From positions 90,514-154,513 of the forward strand of contig JAPPFJ010000004.1 in NCBI GenBank assembly GCA_028877215.1: 64,000 bases of DNA, given 5' to 3'. The notes under the pieces are model-generated. The model saw only the letters and a list, made by a program, of their open reading frames with translations, was not told the DNA's origin and ran no database searches. Made by a program: the position numbers and the translations under genes. The stretch's first letter is position 1; each line of letters begins with the position of its first letter. Positions 17,061-25,349 of the stretch are shown piece after piece. This DNA comes from Gemmatimonadota bacterium. Its GTDB lineage: Bacteria > Latescibacterota > UBA2968 > GCA-2709665.

Positions 17061-17846
17061 CTACGGATTCCGCGGGCGTTTCATCACCTTGCCGTAGATG
17101 GAGTCGACCGCGGCCTGCAGGGTCTCAGACGCCCTGCCATGCCTGATCATTGCACTGATGAGTTCATTCTGCGCGGCAGCCGCGTTCTTCAGCGCCTGCT
17201 GAGCCCGTTGCTCCGCGCGCAGAAGGGACGCACGCAGAAGGGCCGTTTCTTTCTTCTGCCGGTCGACGCGCGCCTCCACCCCCGCCAGGTTTTCGCGCGT
17301 ACGGGCGAGATGCTCGAGGGTCTTCCTGTGGCGCGCCTCCTCCAGTGCGAGGCGCGTCCGAGATTCCCGGCTGAGCGCGCGTTCGGTATTCAGGCTGTCC
17401 GAATAGGCGCTGCGGGCGTTTGCCTCTTCTGCCAACACCGCCTGTGTCTGCCGAAGCCGGTCGCGCATCTCCTTGAGATCGGCTTTCGTGCGTGCATGGC
17501 GCGACCGCTCTTCCTTCAGGTCAGCCCGAACTTCCCATTCGGACCTGGTCAGATCCACCTTTTCCAGTGTCCGGTCCAGCAGTTTCGCGCCCTGCTCATT
17601 CAGCTTCTCGCGGAAGGTTTCCACCGTTCTGTCCAGTCGTTCGCGGGTGTCCTTCATCGCCGCGTCCTGCTGCTGGAGTGCCGTTTGTGTCACAAGGAAG
17701 ACCATCAGGCCGGACACGACGCTCACATAGCCGGCAAAGCCCAGCAGGTGCTTCTGCGACAGCGGTTTCACCCAATGGATGAGCGCAAAAACCCCGCCCC
17801 ATATCAATACCAGGGCGCCGAGAATGGCAAGAATAATGACCTGCAA
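17061..17846 (-). CDS. Two-helix membrane protein with long coiled coil
   Basis: 261 residues if translation begins at the TTG at 17846, which follows GAGGCGG and opens on VIILAILGALVLIWGG; the open frame runs 63 codons further upstream but that part has no coding look. Two membrane helices (about 3-24 and 35-57) precede an almost continuous Arg/Glu/Leu-rich coiled coil to residue 245. No catalytic motif was found. It may share a transcript with the sigma-factor gene upstream (231 bases). The start is uncertain. Confidence 0.55.
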   Translation of the reverse strand: MQVIILAILGALVLIWGGVFALIHWVKPLSQKHLLGFAGYVSVVSGLMVFLVTQTALQQQDAAMKDTRERLDRTVETFREKLNEQGAKLLDRTLEKVDLTRSEWEVRADLKEERSRHARTKADLKEMRDRLRQTQAVLAEEANARSAYSDSLNTERALSRESRTRLALEEARHRKTLEHLARTRENLAGVEARVDRQKKETALLRASLLRAEQRAQQALKNAAAAQNELISAMIRHGRASETLQAAVDSIYGKVMKRPRNP

Positions 17847-18077
17847 GGGCAGACCGCCTCGAGAATCCGAATTAAGAGGTGGGAACGGGTATAAATTGAT
17901 GCATTTACCCCGTTTCGTCAAGAGCAAACGTCCGGAAATCCGCGTCGGCGCATGTAACGAATCGGTATTCCGGTTACAATTGACCGACAGAACATGACGG
18001 GTCGCTGCGATGCCGCGACCCGTCTCAATGCACATTCGTTCCCGTTGTCTCTCGCCTGGGTCTTCCTCGATGCCACG

Positions 18078-18932
18078 CTACAGAAACGCCTCCAGACGCT
18101 TCCGTACCGACGGCTGCCTCAACCTTACGAATGCGTCCTCCTTCAATTGCCTCACCCGTTCACGACTGATCCCAAGACGGCGTCCGATCTCCTGGTACGT
18201 CGTCGGTTCCTCGCCGTGCATACCAAAATAGAGACTGAGTATTTTCCTGTGACGATCTGAAAGCAGATCCAGACTCTCCTCTACGGCTCGGGTTCGGCAC
18301 GCTTCGACGAGCGTCTCTTCCGCCGAAGCGAGGCGCCGGTCCGAAAGCGTCTCCGAAAGACTCAGGCGGCCTTCAGCACCAGCGGAGTCGATCGAGACGG
18401 CGTTTGCGCCTCCATCCAGACAGCGGTTGAGCCTCTTCAGCGGCAAACCGGATTGCGCGGCGACTTCCTCCAGCGCGGGACTGCGTTCAAGGCGCTGCAT
18501 CAGACGATCTTCCGTCCTTTTCATTCGGCCGATATCGTTTAATACGCTTGCAGGCACACGGACGGTCCGTGTCTGAACGTCCAATGCCTTCAGAATGTGC
18601 TGCCGGATCCACCAGACCGCGTACGTAATAAACCTGCAACCCTTGCTCCGGTCGAATTTTCGGGCAGCGGTAAACAACCCGCAATTGCCCTCGTTGATGA
18701 GGTCTCCCAGCGGCAGACCCTGGTTCTGATATCCTCTGGCGATATGAATGACGAAGCGAAGATTCGCATTGACAAGCGCCGCAATTGCTGCTACGTCCCC
18801 CGCTTCGATCCTGGCAGCGAGGGCCCGTTCTTCGGCCGAATCGATCCGCGGATGTCGATCGACCTCTCTGTAGTAATGTTTCAGCGATCTGTCTTCACAC
18901 GTAACACAACCTTCGAACGTTTCGGCAAACAT
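18078..18932 (-). CDS. Sigma-70 family RNA polymerase sigma factor, compact group 1/2 type
   Basis: 284 residues; ATG with GGAGG seven bases ahead. Regions 1.2 (YYREVDRHPRIDSAEERAL), 2 (LPLGDLINEGNCGL, FITYAVWWIRQHI), 3 and 4 (TYQEIGRRLGISRERVRQL) are all present, and the long 1.1 region of primary sigma factors is absent. The size is like the short primary or stress sigma factors of Bacteroidetes-type bacteria. Region 2 carries unusual Cys residues (EGNCGL, KGCRF). The promoter has a palindromic operator in its spacer, so expression is likely repressed until a signal arrives. I infer a regulated alternative sigma factor rather than the housekeeping one. Confidence 0.88.
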   Translation of the reverse strand: MFAETFEGCVTCEDRSLKHYYREVDRHPRIDSAEERALAARIEAGDVAAIAALVNANLRFVIHIARGYQNQGLPLGDLINEGNCGLFTAARKFDRSKGCRFITYAVWWIRQHILKALDVQTRTVRVPASVLNDIGRMKRTEDRLMQRLERSPALEEVAAQSGLPLKRLNRCLDGGANAVSIDSAGAEGRLSLSETLSDRRLASAEETLVEACRTRAVEESLDLLSDRHRKILSLYFGMHGEEPTTYQEIGRRLGISRERVRQLKEDAFVRLRQPSVRKRLEAFL

Positions 18933-19018
18933 CGATGATCCTCCGAGAACTGAAGTAACCCGACCGATTGAGAATTGGTAACGCGCCCTGCTGGAATGTA
19001 TTGTTCTCCAGTACCTGA

Positions 19019-19047
19019 AATATACTGAACATACGTTCAGTATTCAA
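19019..19047 (-). promoter_or_regulatory. Sigma-factor gene promoter with LexA-like operator in the spacer
   Basis: On the minus strand, TTGAAT and TATATT stand 17 bases apart. The spacer and box edges form a perfect palindrome (19022-19043) with core TGAACATACGTTCA. The core fits the Gram-positive-type LexA box GAAC-RNRY-GTTC. The start codon of the sigma-factor gene lies 87 bases downstream. Other dyad-binding repressors, such as TetR-type, are possible. Confidence 0.6.
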
Positions 19048-19164
19048 GTAGAAACTTCTTGTTCCGGTGAGTTTTTTTTCATACTTTTCGCCCTCGGTAC
19101 CGCAGGGAGGTTCCTTTATTCCAGGTCGAGTGTTTTTGTGATGGTGTCCTGAGGGAGAGTTGCG

Positions 19165-20184
19165 ATGGAAAAGATACGCATCGGACTGGTCCGCTGCGAT
19201 ATGCACGGTATGTATTATGGCGCGCTTATGGCCGACCATGCGCCCCTGCGACTTCAGAAACCCATGGATAACAGCGCCGGCGCGCCGTACACCTGGATGA
19301 GCGGCGGGGCGCACTTTTATTTTTATACATTCTACAGCGACCCCACCCGCATGACGGTTCCGTGCCTGCACGAATTTGAAATCGCTCGCGTATGGGACGA
19401 ACATCCGGGCGTCGGCGATGTCTTTGCGCGGGTCTTCACCTCCAGGCCGCGGGTGTGCGAGCATGTTCACGAAGTCTCTGACGACGTGGACCTCGTTCTG
19501 GTGGCCGACTGCAATTACGACGGCGCCGACCACCTGGAACTGGCCAGACCGGGACTGGAAAAAGGAGTGCCTACCTTTATCGACAAACCGCTCGCGAACA
19601 ATCTGGACAACGCGAACGCCATCGTCGACCTGGCGCGGAAACACAATGCCCCCCTGCTTTCCCGTTCCATCCTGAACACGCTCCCTCAGGCCAGGCAATT
19701 CGCCGCCCGCTTTCCGGAAGTCGGCAACCTGGAATTCGTCTCCATACGGGGGGGAGGTCCCTCCCTGGCGGGTCAGATCCACGCTATATGCCTGGCTCAG
19801 AACTTCTTCGGACCCGGCGTGCGCGCCGTGGAATCCATGGGTGAAAACACGGGCGGCTTCATGCGACTGGTCTACCCGGACGAACCCCGTTTTCCCCGAT
19901 GCGGCGCCATGCTCAGCTGCGACTCGGGAGACACGTACCACTGCGCCTTCTACGCCAGCGCGTACGGGAACATGGGCGATATACATTCGGCCCCTCTTGG
20001 CGATTACGTCTTTCCGTACGGCGCGTACGAGAACATCAAGCTGATCAGGAAGATGGTCGATACCCGTCAGCCGCCGGTTCCCTATCCTGAAATCCTGGAA
20101 AGCGTCGCGGTTGCCACCGCGGCGGTCAAAGCGCACAATACCGGAAGGCAGATCCCGCTGCAGGACGTCGGATACGTGCGCTGA
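19165..20184 (+). CDS. Gfo/Idh/MocA-family oxidoreductase
   Basis: 339 residues, ATG with GAGGGAGA upstream. The N terminus (KIRIGLVRCD) is a Rossmann-type start without the full GxGxxG. VDLVLVADCNYDGADH and VPTFIDKPLANN are the diagnostic Gfo/Idh/MocA motifs, the latter with the EKP-type lysine (here DKP) near residue 150. The C-terminal half is the alpha/beta domain of the family. Members oxidise or reduce sugars and inositols with NAD(P). The unusually long insertion after the first strand (residues 25-75) sets it apart. It is divergent from the sigma-factor gene. Substrate unknown. Confidence 0.75.
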   Translation: MEKIRIGLVRCDMHGMYYGALMADHAPLRLQKPMDNSAGAPYTWMSGGAHFYFYTFYSDPTRMTVPCLHEFEIARVWDEHPGVGDVFARVFTSRPRVCEHVHEVSDDVDLVLVADCNYDGADHLELARPGLEKGVPTFIDKPLANNLDNANAIVDLARKHNAPLLSRSILNTLPQARQFAARFPEVGNLEFVSIRGGGPSLAGQIHAICLAQNFFGPGVRAVESMGENTGGFMRLVYPDEPRFPRCGAMLSCDSGDTYHCAFYASAYGNMGDIHSAPLGDYVFPYGAYENIKLIRKMVDTRQPPVPYPEILESVAVATAAVKAHNTGRQIPLQDVGYVR

Positions 20185-20220
20185 TAAAAAACGAGGGACG
20201 CAACTCACGTTGCGCCCCTT
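20185..20220 (-). terminator. Terminator between convergent genes
   Basis: GGGGCGCAAC and GTTGCGTCCC form a stem with one mismatch and a 4-base loop on the minus strand, followed three bases later by six T. It ends the minus-strand PhyH gene and abuts the stop of the plus-strand oxidoreductase. Confidence 0.6.
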
Positions 20221-20332
20221 GATTGCGGCTCGCCTCAATGTGGCCTGAATCGGTCCCCACATTGAGGGCCCGATCGTATCCCCACGCGCTGCTTCCCTTT
20301 CGTCACCGGACCGCGTCCGGGTTGCCTGCCAC

Positions 20333-21106
20333 TCAGACGTCTACGATAAATCGGGTCAGGTCTTTTGCCCGGTCCGAAAGGGAATCGAACAAGGACCGGG
20401 GCAAGGGGTGTTCCTTTCTGAGCCACACGAACCACGGCGCCGAATAACCCACGCTCGTCATTGCACGAATCTCATCCGACCGGTTGGCCGTGCCCCCGTG
20501 CCAGCAACGGATGTCACGAATAACGGCTCCACCTGCAGGCCCGCATACGATCGATCGCTTCATCCAGTCCGGCTCCTCCTCCAGCCCGGGCGCCGGATCC
20601 CGATTGCGGTGGGTGCCGGGCACAAACCGTGTAGCGCCATTGATCTCCGTAAAATCCACCATGGGAAAATTCACCACGATTACCGGCGTGGGCAGGTCGA
20701 ATACGTTCACCCGCCCCTGGGGGTCGCGGAGCATATCCGTAATATCCGCGTGCAGCTTCTGGATCCTTGCGCCGGGCAGCGAGTAATCTCCTCCGGCGCC
20801 CCAGCAGTGGAAATCACTGCTTTTCCAGATTGCTTCCAGGACTGGTAAAACCGTCTGTAGATCAATCAACTGGGCCCACTCCGGGTGGTGAATCTGCTGG
20901 CCGAAGGAATAGCGCGCGTAACCGCGGTTCGCATCGTCCAATGGAATCGCCTCCGTCTGCTGCATGATCACTCGGTCCGCACCGGACCGTGCGTAAGCCA
21001 GTTGCTGTGCCGTCAGTGCATCCCGCATCACGACAAGCCCGTCCCGATTAAAAATTCGCACCGCCTTCTCCACTTCCGACGGTTCCACAATCTCGACGTC
21101 CAGCAT
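20333..21106 (-). CDS. Phytanoyl-CoA dioxygenase family oxygenase (PhyH 3)
   Basis: 257 residues; the ATG at 21106 follows GGAGGAG, so the 30 extra codons upstream are not used. The His-x-Asp pair is in LHADITD near residue 138 and the distal His in RCWHGGTANRS near 208. N- and C-terminal parts fit the PhyH fold. It stands alone, between the Gfo/Idh gene and a repeat-filled gap, so its substrate cannot be guessed from context. Confidence 0.82.
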   Translation of the reverse strand: MLDVEIVEPSEVEKAVRIFNRDGLVVMRDALTAQQLAYARSGADRVIMQQTEAIPLDDANRGYARYSFGQQIHHPEWAQLIDLQTVLPVLEAIWKSSDFHCWGAGGDYSLPGARIQKLHADITDMLRDPQGRVNVFDLPTPVIVVNFPMVDFTEINGATRFVPGTHRNRDPAPGLEEEPDWMKRSIVCGPAGGAVIRDIRCWHGGTANRSDEIRAMTSVGYSAPWFVWLRKEHPLPRSLFDSLSDRAKDLTRFIVDV

Positions 21107-21156
21107 CTCTTTTCTCCTCCGACCAGCTTCAGTTCGAAATAAGGCAACCCTAAAAT

Positions 21157-21375
21157 TGGCCACAAAGAGCCTGAATGCGGGGAGACGGTAGACCAAAAGC
21201 GGTGAGACGGGAGCCGGTAGAGGTTAGAGATTACCTGCCTTGTGAGGCTTCTCTTCGTGCCGGAGGCAAGGAGGGATAAATCGGCCGGCAAGGATATCTT
21301 CTCCCGTCTTACGTCTCCCGTCTACCCGATTTTCTTCCCCTCTTCCGTCTCCCTGATTCTCGGAGGCCGCGGGAT
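21157..21375. repeat. Composite dispersed repeat (GTAGACGG/CGTCTACC arms)
   Basis: Begins CCTGAATGCGGGG, runs through purine-rich GGTAGAGG-type arms, a core with CTGCCTTGTGAGG and GTGCCGGAGGCAAGG, and ends in pyrimidine-rich CCGTCTACCC arms. The core matches those at 29610, 54760, 59490, 59790 and 63190 in one orientation or the other. The 751-base gap 21107-21857 holds this element, an inverted repeat at 21485 and a MITE-like copy; no gene was seen. Confidence 0.75.
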
Positions 21376-21484
21376 GAAGTTCCGTGCACGTTCATTCTTC
21401 AGCTTGTCGCGGCAAGTCCCCCTATCGGAGTACGGGGATAAAAAAAGCGCCTAACCTACCAGGTGCCGAAAATTATTGACGAAG

Positions 21485-21504
21485 TTCCACAGTAACCTGT
21501 GGAA
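21485..21504. repeat. Short perfect inverted repeat
   Basis: TTCCACAG and CTGTGGAA separated by four bases, in a gene-free stretch. It could be a protein-binding dyad or a relic of a repeat; nothing nearby decides between these. Confidence 0.5.
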
Positions 21505-21756
21505 TAACTTCCGGTTGGGTCACCCTTACGTAGATTCAAGGCACTTTTAGAGGTTGAACCCTGAGGATCCAGCCTCCGTAAGAAAATATAAGCATTCCGG
21601 AATGAAAACGCAAGCGGAACTCTGAACGTTGCCGGCGCGAACTTGACAACCTTCGAACTCCTGCATACATTCGGGCCTCGACAGGACTGTCGCCCCTGCA
21701 TCTGCGCCGTGCGGTGACGGACGAAGACAAAGAGACGTTGCACATTTGCGGAATTG

Positions 21757-21842
21757 AGAAGCTGTCTTAAAATTCCCAGCGGTCTTCGCGCGGCTGCAAA
21801 AGCGCCGGTCGGGAACTCACCGGTAATTTTAAAACAACTTCT
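21757..21842. mobile_element. MITE-like element, copy A (internally deleted)
   Basis: Ends are AGAAGCTGTCTTAAAATT and its near-complement AATTTTAAAACAACTTCT. The inner bases match, in reverse orientation, the outer parts of copies B (34670) and C (46085), but the middle is missing (86 bases in all). It carries no gene. It lies 15 bases before the IMPase start codon, and the bases just past its end provide that gene's GAAAGGAG ribosome site. Confidence 0.8.
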
Positions 21843-21857
21843 GAGAAAGGAGCGCCC

Positions 21858-22628
21858 ATGGCAGAGCCTTCTCTCCAGGATCTTCTGGCTTTCAGCACCA
21901 ACGCGGCCTGGCAGGCCGGACGCATTACCCTGCGGTACTTTCAGTCCGGCGTCCGGGTCGAAACGAAATCCGACGACAGCCCCGTTACCGAAGCCGACCG
22001 CAAAGCGGAGCGAAGGATCGCCGGGCTGATACAGGACCGTTTTCCGGAGGACGCCATCGTCGGAGAAGAGTTCGGCGACCGGACCGGCCGGACCCCCCGC
22101 CGCTGGATTATCGACCCGATCGACGGTACGAAGTCCTTCGTTCACGGCGTGCCGCTCTACGGGGTGATGATCTGCGTGGAAATAGACGGCGTCCCGTCCG
22201 TTGGCGTGGTTCACCTCCCCGCCATGAACGAGATGGTATGCGCCGCCAGGGGATCGGGCTGTACGTGGAACGGCCGACCGGCGAGCGTCTCCACGGTCTC
22301 GCGCCTGGAAGACGCGCTCCTCTGCGCCACCGACTTCGAATCGTTCGCCGAGTTCGGCCGGGACGGCGCATACCGCAACCTCGCGGGAAGGGTCGCTTAT
22401 TGCCGGGGATGGGGCGACTGTTACGGGCACGTCCTTGTCGCCACGGGCCGTGCGGAAATCATGCTGGACCCCGTGATGGCCGTGTGGGACTGCGCCGCGC
22501 TGCAGCCCATTCTGGAAGAAGCGGGCGGCACGTTTACGGACTGGAGCGGAAACCCGACCATTCGAGGCGGCAACGCCATTTCCACGAACGGGGTTCTGTT
22601 CGATGAGGTGATACGAAGTATTGCCTAG
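21858..22628 (+). CDS. Inositol monophosphatase family phosphatase (HisN-like)
   Basis: 256 residues. Lithium-sensitive phosphatase motifs are intact: SPVTEADRKAE near residue 41, VGEEFG near 69 (metal Glu), WIIDPIDGTKSF near 83 (Asp-x-Asp metal ligands) and VWDCAALQPILEEAGG near 207. The closest match by memory is the histidinol-phosphate phosphatase/IMPase branch; inositol-phosphate or other sugar-phosphate substrates are equally possible. No histidine genes adjoin. The ATG has GAAAGGAGC in front. Confidence 0.85.
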   Translation: MAEPSLQDLLAFSTNAAWQAGRITLRYFQSGVRVETKSDDSPVTEADRKAERRIAGLIQDRFPEDAIVGEEFGDRTGRTPRRWIIDPIDGTKSFVHGVPLYGVMICVEIDGVPSVGVVHLPAMNEMVCAARGSGCTWNGRPASVSTVSRLEDALLCATDFESFAEFGRDGAYRNLAGRVAYCRGWGDCYGHVLVATGRAEIMLDPVMAVWDCAALQPILEEAGGTFTDWSGNPTIRGGNAISTNGVLFDEVIRSIA

Positions 22629-22662
22629 GCGATTCGACGCAAGAACCGGAACTTACAGGGCT

Positions 22663-22682
22663 GGACAGGATAAACAGGATGA
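22663..22682. repeat. ACAGGAT microrepeat
   Basis: GGACAGGATAAACAGGAT, the reverse complement of the ATCCTGTTTATCCTGTCC microrepeat; related tandem copies stand before nadK at 40118-40227. Confidence 0.55.
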
Positions 22683-22773
22683 GAAACCGTTGCAAGCCCC
22701 CTGATGGCAACCAGCATCGCGCGGCGGCCCACAGACCCTTCCGTGAATCGGCCACGAACTTCTACCGGTTTCT

Positions 22774-24228
22774 TCAATAATAGTACCCCAGCATGATGCA
22801 CATCTCGTCGTTCTCGGCCGTAAATCCGAACCGGATGGTGAAGTCTTTGTCGTCGTTTTCGTGGGTGCATTCGAATCTCAGGGTTTGTCCAGCCCTGACT
22901 TCGAGCGCAGGATTGTACAGATTTGTCACAGGTTCGTCCCACTCCTCGCTGCGGTAGATCCTTTCATCGTCCAGGAAGATATCGAACCGCCGGCCGTGGC
23001 GATGCATGTGCGATGACAGCATGACAAGGTTGACGTCGCGCCGCAGCGTCCAGTCGCGGCCGGCGGTCACAGTCTGACCCGGCGGAACCCTGATGGCGAA
23101 AAAGCTCTCAAAGATGGGCTTTGCAGCCTCCCTGACGCTGTCGGCGGGCATTGAGTGCAGATTGACGTAGACCTCGCCTATGAGCGTGTTCTCGCCCGAG
23201 GTGTTCACGAAATGAGAGTTCAGTTCGTAGACCGCATCGGCAGGCATCGGAATCGCGATGCCTTCAGGGAAATCGAACACCGCCTTCGGCGACTGGCTGC
23301 CCACGATGAACCGTTTCCGGAAAATACCGAGCGCCTCGATCGGATCCAGATCGCGAATTCCCGGCGGCGGCGGGTTTTCGTCCGTCGACTGATAGAGAAT
23401 GAAGTGGTGGCTGCCTTCCGGCTGCACCACCTCAATCTTGTTCACCATCAGATCTTCCGCGATCCCCAGCCGGGTCGTCGAGAAGATTTCCCGCTCCGAA
23501 CGCGGCGGGACCGCGAAGGGACTCAGGTGGAGCTGAATGCCCCGTTGGGGCTTCGCGGGCGGCTGGAAATAAAACTCCGTGTTGTGCAGGACCCGGTCCA
23601 GGTCGGGCGCATCCGGCACCACGCTGTCACTTGGCGCCCCGGCCGCGATCCATGCCCGGATCGCGTCGATCGCGACGCCGCTCAGACTGGAGTACGACCT
23701 CGGCATCCGGTCGCCGTACCCCACACCGGACCCGGTCAGCTTCGTCATCAGAAAACTCTTTCCGGGATCTCCTGCCTTGACCAGCAGCATCCCTTCTTCC
23801 CGCGCCTTCGCGTTCTGCGGCACCCGGCCCACGAGTTGCTCGTACGCCACGTCCGGTTCAAGTGAGAGTCCGGCGGCGGCCCACGCTGAACTGTGGCAGG
23901 AACTGCTGATGCAGCTTTCGTTGAAGATATGGTCCTGTATCGCCTCGAACGTTGAGCGGACGCCTGTGACGTCCGTCTCTCCCTCTTCGTGGGTTACCTT
24001 GCCGAAGTCCCCGGCAAACAGCAGAAAGTCGTTGAAGTCCACCTGGCCGTCGTCGTTCAGATCGAACCGGACGTTATTGGACCCGTACGCTTCGGCGAAA
24101 AGCAGGAAATCCGGGAAACCCACGACACCGTCCCCGTCGAAATCCCCCCCAAGACTGTGCGCGGACACGGCAACGGGAATCAGCAGGAGAAACGTCGCAG
24201 CCTGGGAGAAGCGTCGGCGCATTTTCAA
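22774..24228 (-). CDS. Secreted dockerin + cytochrome-like + copper type II monooxygenase-like protein
   Basis: 484 residues. Signal peptide (1-23). A dockerin-type pair of calcium loops follows: DFDGDGVVGFPDF at 29-41 and DLNDDGQVDFNDF at 56-68. A haem-binding-type CISSSCH (CX4CH) lies at 106-112 with MP at 175. The C-terminal half carries the six copper ligands of the PHM/DBH family by position: HH at 274-275, H at 339, HMH at 407-409 and Met at 476 (or 479). PHM/DBH enzymes hydroxylate C-H bonds with ascorbate and two uncoupled coppers. An electron-carrying haem domain plus a docking module suggests an extracellular oxidase delivered to a scaffold or surface. No cohesin gene is in the window. 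Domain calls are by eye. Confidence 0.72.
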   Translation of the reverse strand: MKMRRRFSQAATFLLLIPVAVSAHSLGGDFDGDGVVGFPDFLLFAEAYGSNNVRFDLNDDGQVDFNDFLLFAGDFGKVTHEEGETDVTGVRSTFEAIQDHIFNESCISSSCHSSAWAAAGLSLEPDVAYEQLVGRVPQNAKAREEGMLLVKAGDPGKSFLMTKLTGSGVGYGDRMPRSYSSLSGVAIDAIRAWIAAGAPSDSVVPDAPDLDRVLHNTEFYFQPPAKPQRGIQLHLSPFAVPPRSEREIFSTTRLGIAEDLMVNKIEVVQPEGSHHFILYQSTDENPPPPGIRDLDPIEALGIFRKRFIVGSQSPKAVFDFPEGIAIPMPADAVYELNSHFVNTSGENTLIGEVYVNLHSMPADSVREAAKPIFESFFAIRVPPGQTVTAGRDWTLRRDVNLVMLSSHMHRHGRRFDIFLDDERIYRSEEWDEPVTNLYNPALEVRAGQTLRFECTHENDDKDFTIRFGFTAENDEMCIMLGYYY

Positions 24229-24295
24229 CCCCGAACCAATTCTGATAAAGAAGGAACAAATCGTCCGTGGGAGCGCGAGACCGGTTGGGTGTGGT

Positions 24296-24333
24296 GTGGA
24301 CCTCTCACCTCTACCGTCTACCGTCTACCTTTT
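24296..24333. repeat. Composite repeat, arm only
   Basis: CTCACCTCTACCGTCTACCGTCTACC matches the pyrimidine arm of the dispersed composite repeat. On the minus strand it reads through the last codons of the nucleotidyltransferase gene and provides its TAG stop. Confidence 0.7.
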
Positions 24334-25063
24334 TCCGGAATTCACGCCTCGCCTGCTCCAGGGTCTCGGGATTTCCGATATCGATCGCCGAGCCCTGAAT
24401 TCTGTGCGCGTATACGGGCTCGACCTGGCAGAGCCACTCGACGAAATGCCCCGGCGCATCCGGCGTCCGACCGCTCTCTACATATTCGTCGAACCGCTTC
24501 AGTGTGGCCGCGGGGTATACGTAAATGGCAGCGGAGCCCCAGTACGATTCCGGTTGGTCGGGCTTTTCTTCGAACTTTACCACCCGGCTTTCCGCGTTCA
24601 GCACCGCGATGCCGCGGCGCCGGCGGTCATCCGGGTCGTCCACGTAACATACGCAGATGTGGGCCACAGGATTGGCGCGGAAGTCCGCCACCAGATCCTT
24701 CAGACGAAACCCGAGCAGATTGTCCGACCCGCATACCAGGATGTCGTCGGTAATCGCCCGCGCACCGATAGTGTACCGGATGTCCCCGACCGCGCCCAGC
24801 CGGTTGTCATTGGTCGTCGTCCCGTCGTCGATCACGTCGATGTCCAGCCGACCGTTCCACCCGGCCGCCCAGCACTCGAAATGACCGGCGAACCGGCTAT
24901 TGGTTACAAGATAGACCTCATCTACATCCGGAACGGACTCGATCTGGTCCATCAGATAGTCCACGATCGCACGCCCGCCCACCTCGAGGAGCCCCTTCGG
25001 GAAATTCAGGGTCAGGGGGTACAGCCGGGTGGCGTAACCCGCCGCGATGACGATCGCTTTCAT
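24311..25063 (-). CDS. Sugar-phosphate nucleotidyltransferase family protein
   Basis: 250 residues from the ATG at 25063, which has GGGAGG just ahead. The N terminus KAIVIAAGYATRLYPLT is the nucleotide-binding signature of NTP transferases (GlmU/RmlA class); FPKGLLEVGG gives the conserved Lys, and GSDN near residue 115 the metal Asp. There is no C-terminal left-handed helix domain, so it is a stand-alone transferase that activates a sugar-1-phosphate or phospho-alcohol. The last residues (VDGRR) and the stop are encoded by a dispersed repeat arm, suggesting that an insertion replaced the original end. Confidence 0.82.
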   Translation of the reverse strand: MKAIVIAAGYATRLYPLTLNFPKGLLEVGGRAIVDYLMDQIESVPDVDEVYLVTNSRFAGHFECWAAGWNGRLDIDVIDDGTTTNDNRLGAVGDIRYTIGARAITDDILVCGSDNLLGFRLKDLVADFRANPVAHICVCYVDDPDDRRRRGIAVLNAESRVVKFEEKPDQPESYWGSAAIYVYPAATLKRFDEYVESGRTPDAPGHFVEWLCQVEPVYAHRIQGSAIDIGNPETLEQARREFRKKVDGRR

Positions 25064-25349
25064 GATCCTCCCCATTCAGGAATTCGAATACGCAAGGAAA
25101 ACTTTCCGGCATTACGATTGCGACGGCGACAGGATCAATGTGTAACCGCACTGCGAAAGGCGCTGCGTTTCCCGGGCGAGCAATTGGGCATCCCAAACCG
25201 TTTCGTCACCGGCCGGGCGGAAATCTGCTGACATTCAGGCCCTGGTTAATTATATATATGATGGATTGCAGGGGCAAGGAATTATCCGGCAAAACGCCCG
25301 TGCCGACGGTATCGTGCATGTGCGAAGTGCTTTATACTGGAGACGTGTG

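Noticed and set aside
14708..17846. Zorya-type anti-phage system because of the MotA/TolQ-like gene
   Set aside because: There is no OmpA/MotB-type ZorB, no helicase or nuclease partner, and the neighbours are a jelly-roll protein and coiled-coil proteins.
18895..20262. 455-codon minus-strand frame opposite the Gfo/Idh gene
   Set aside because: The plus-strand gene has family motifs and a ribosome site; the minus frame runs over the sigma-factor promoter and has no recognisable domain.
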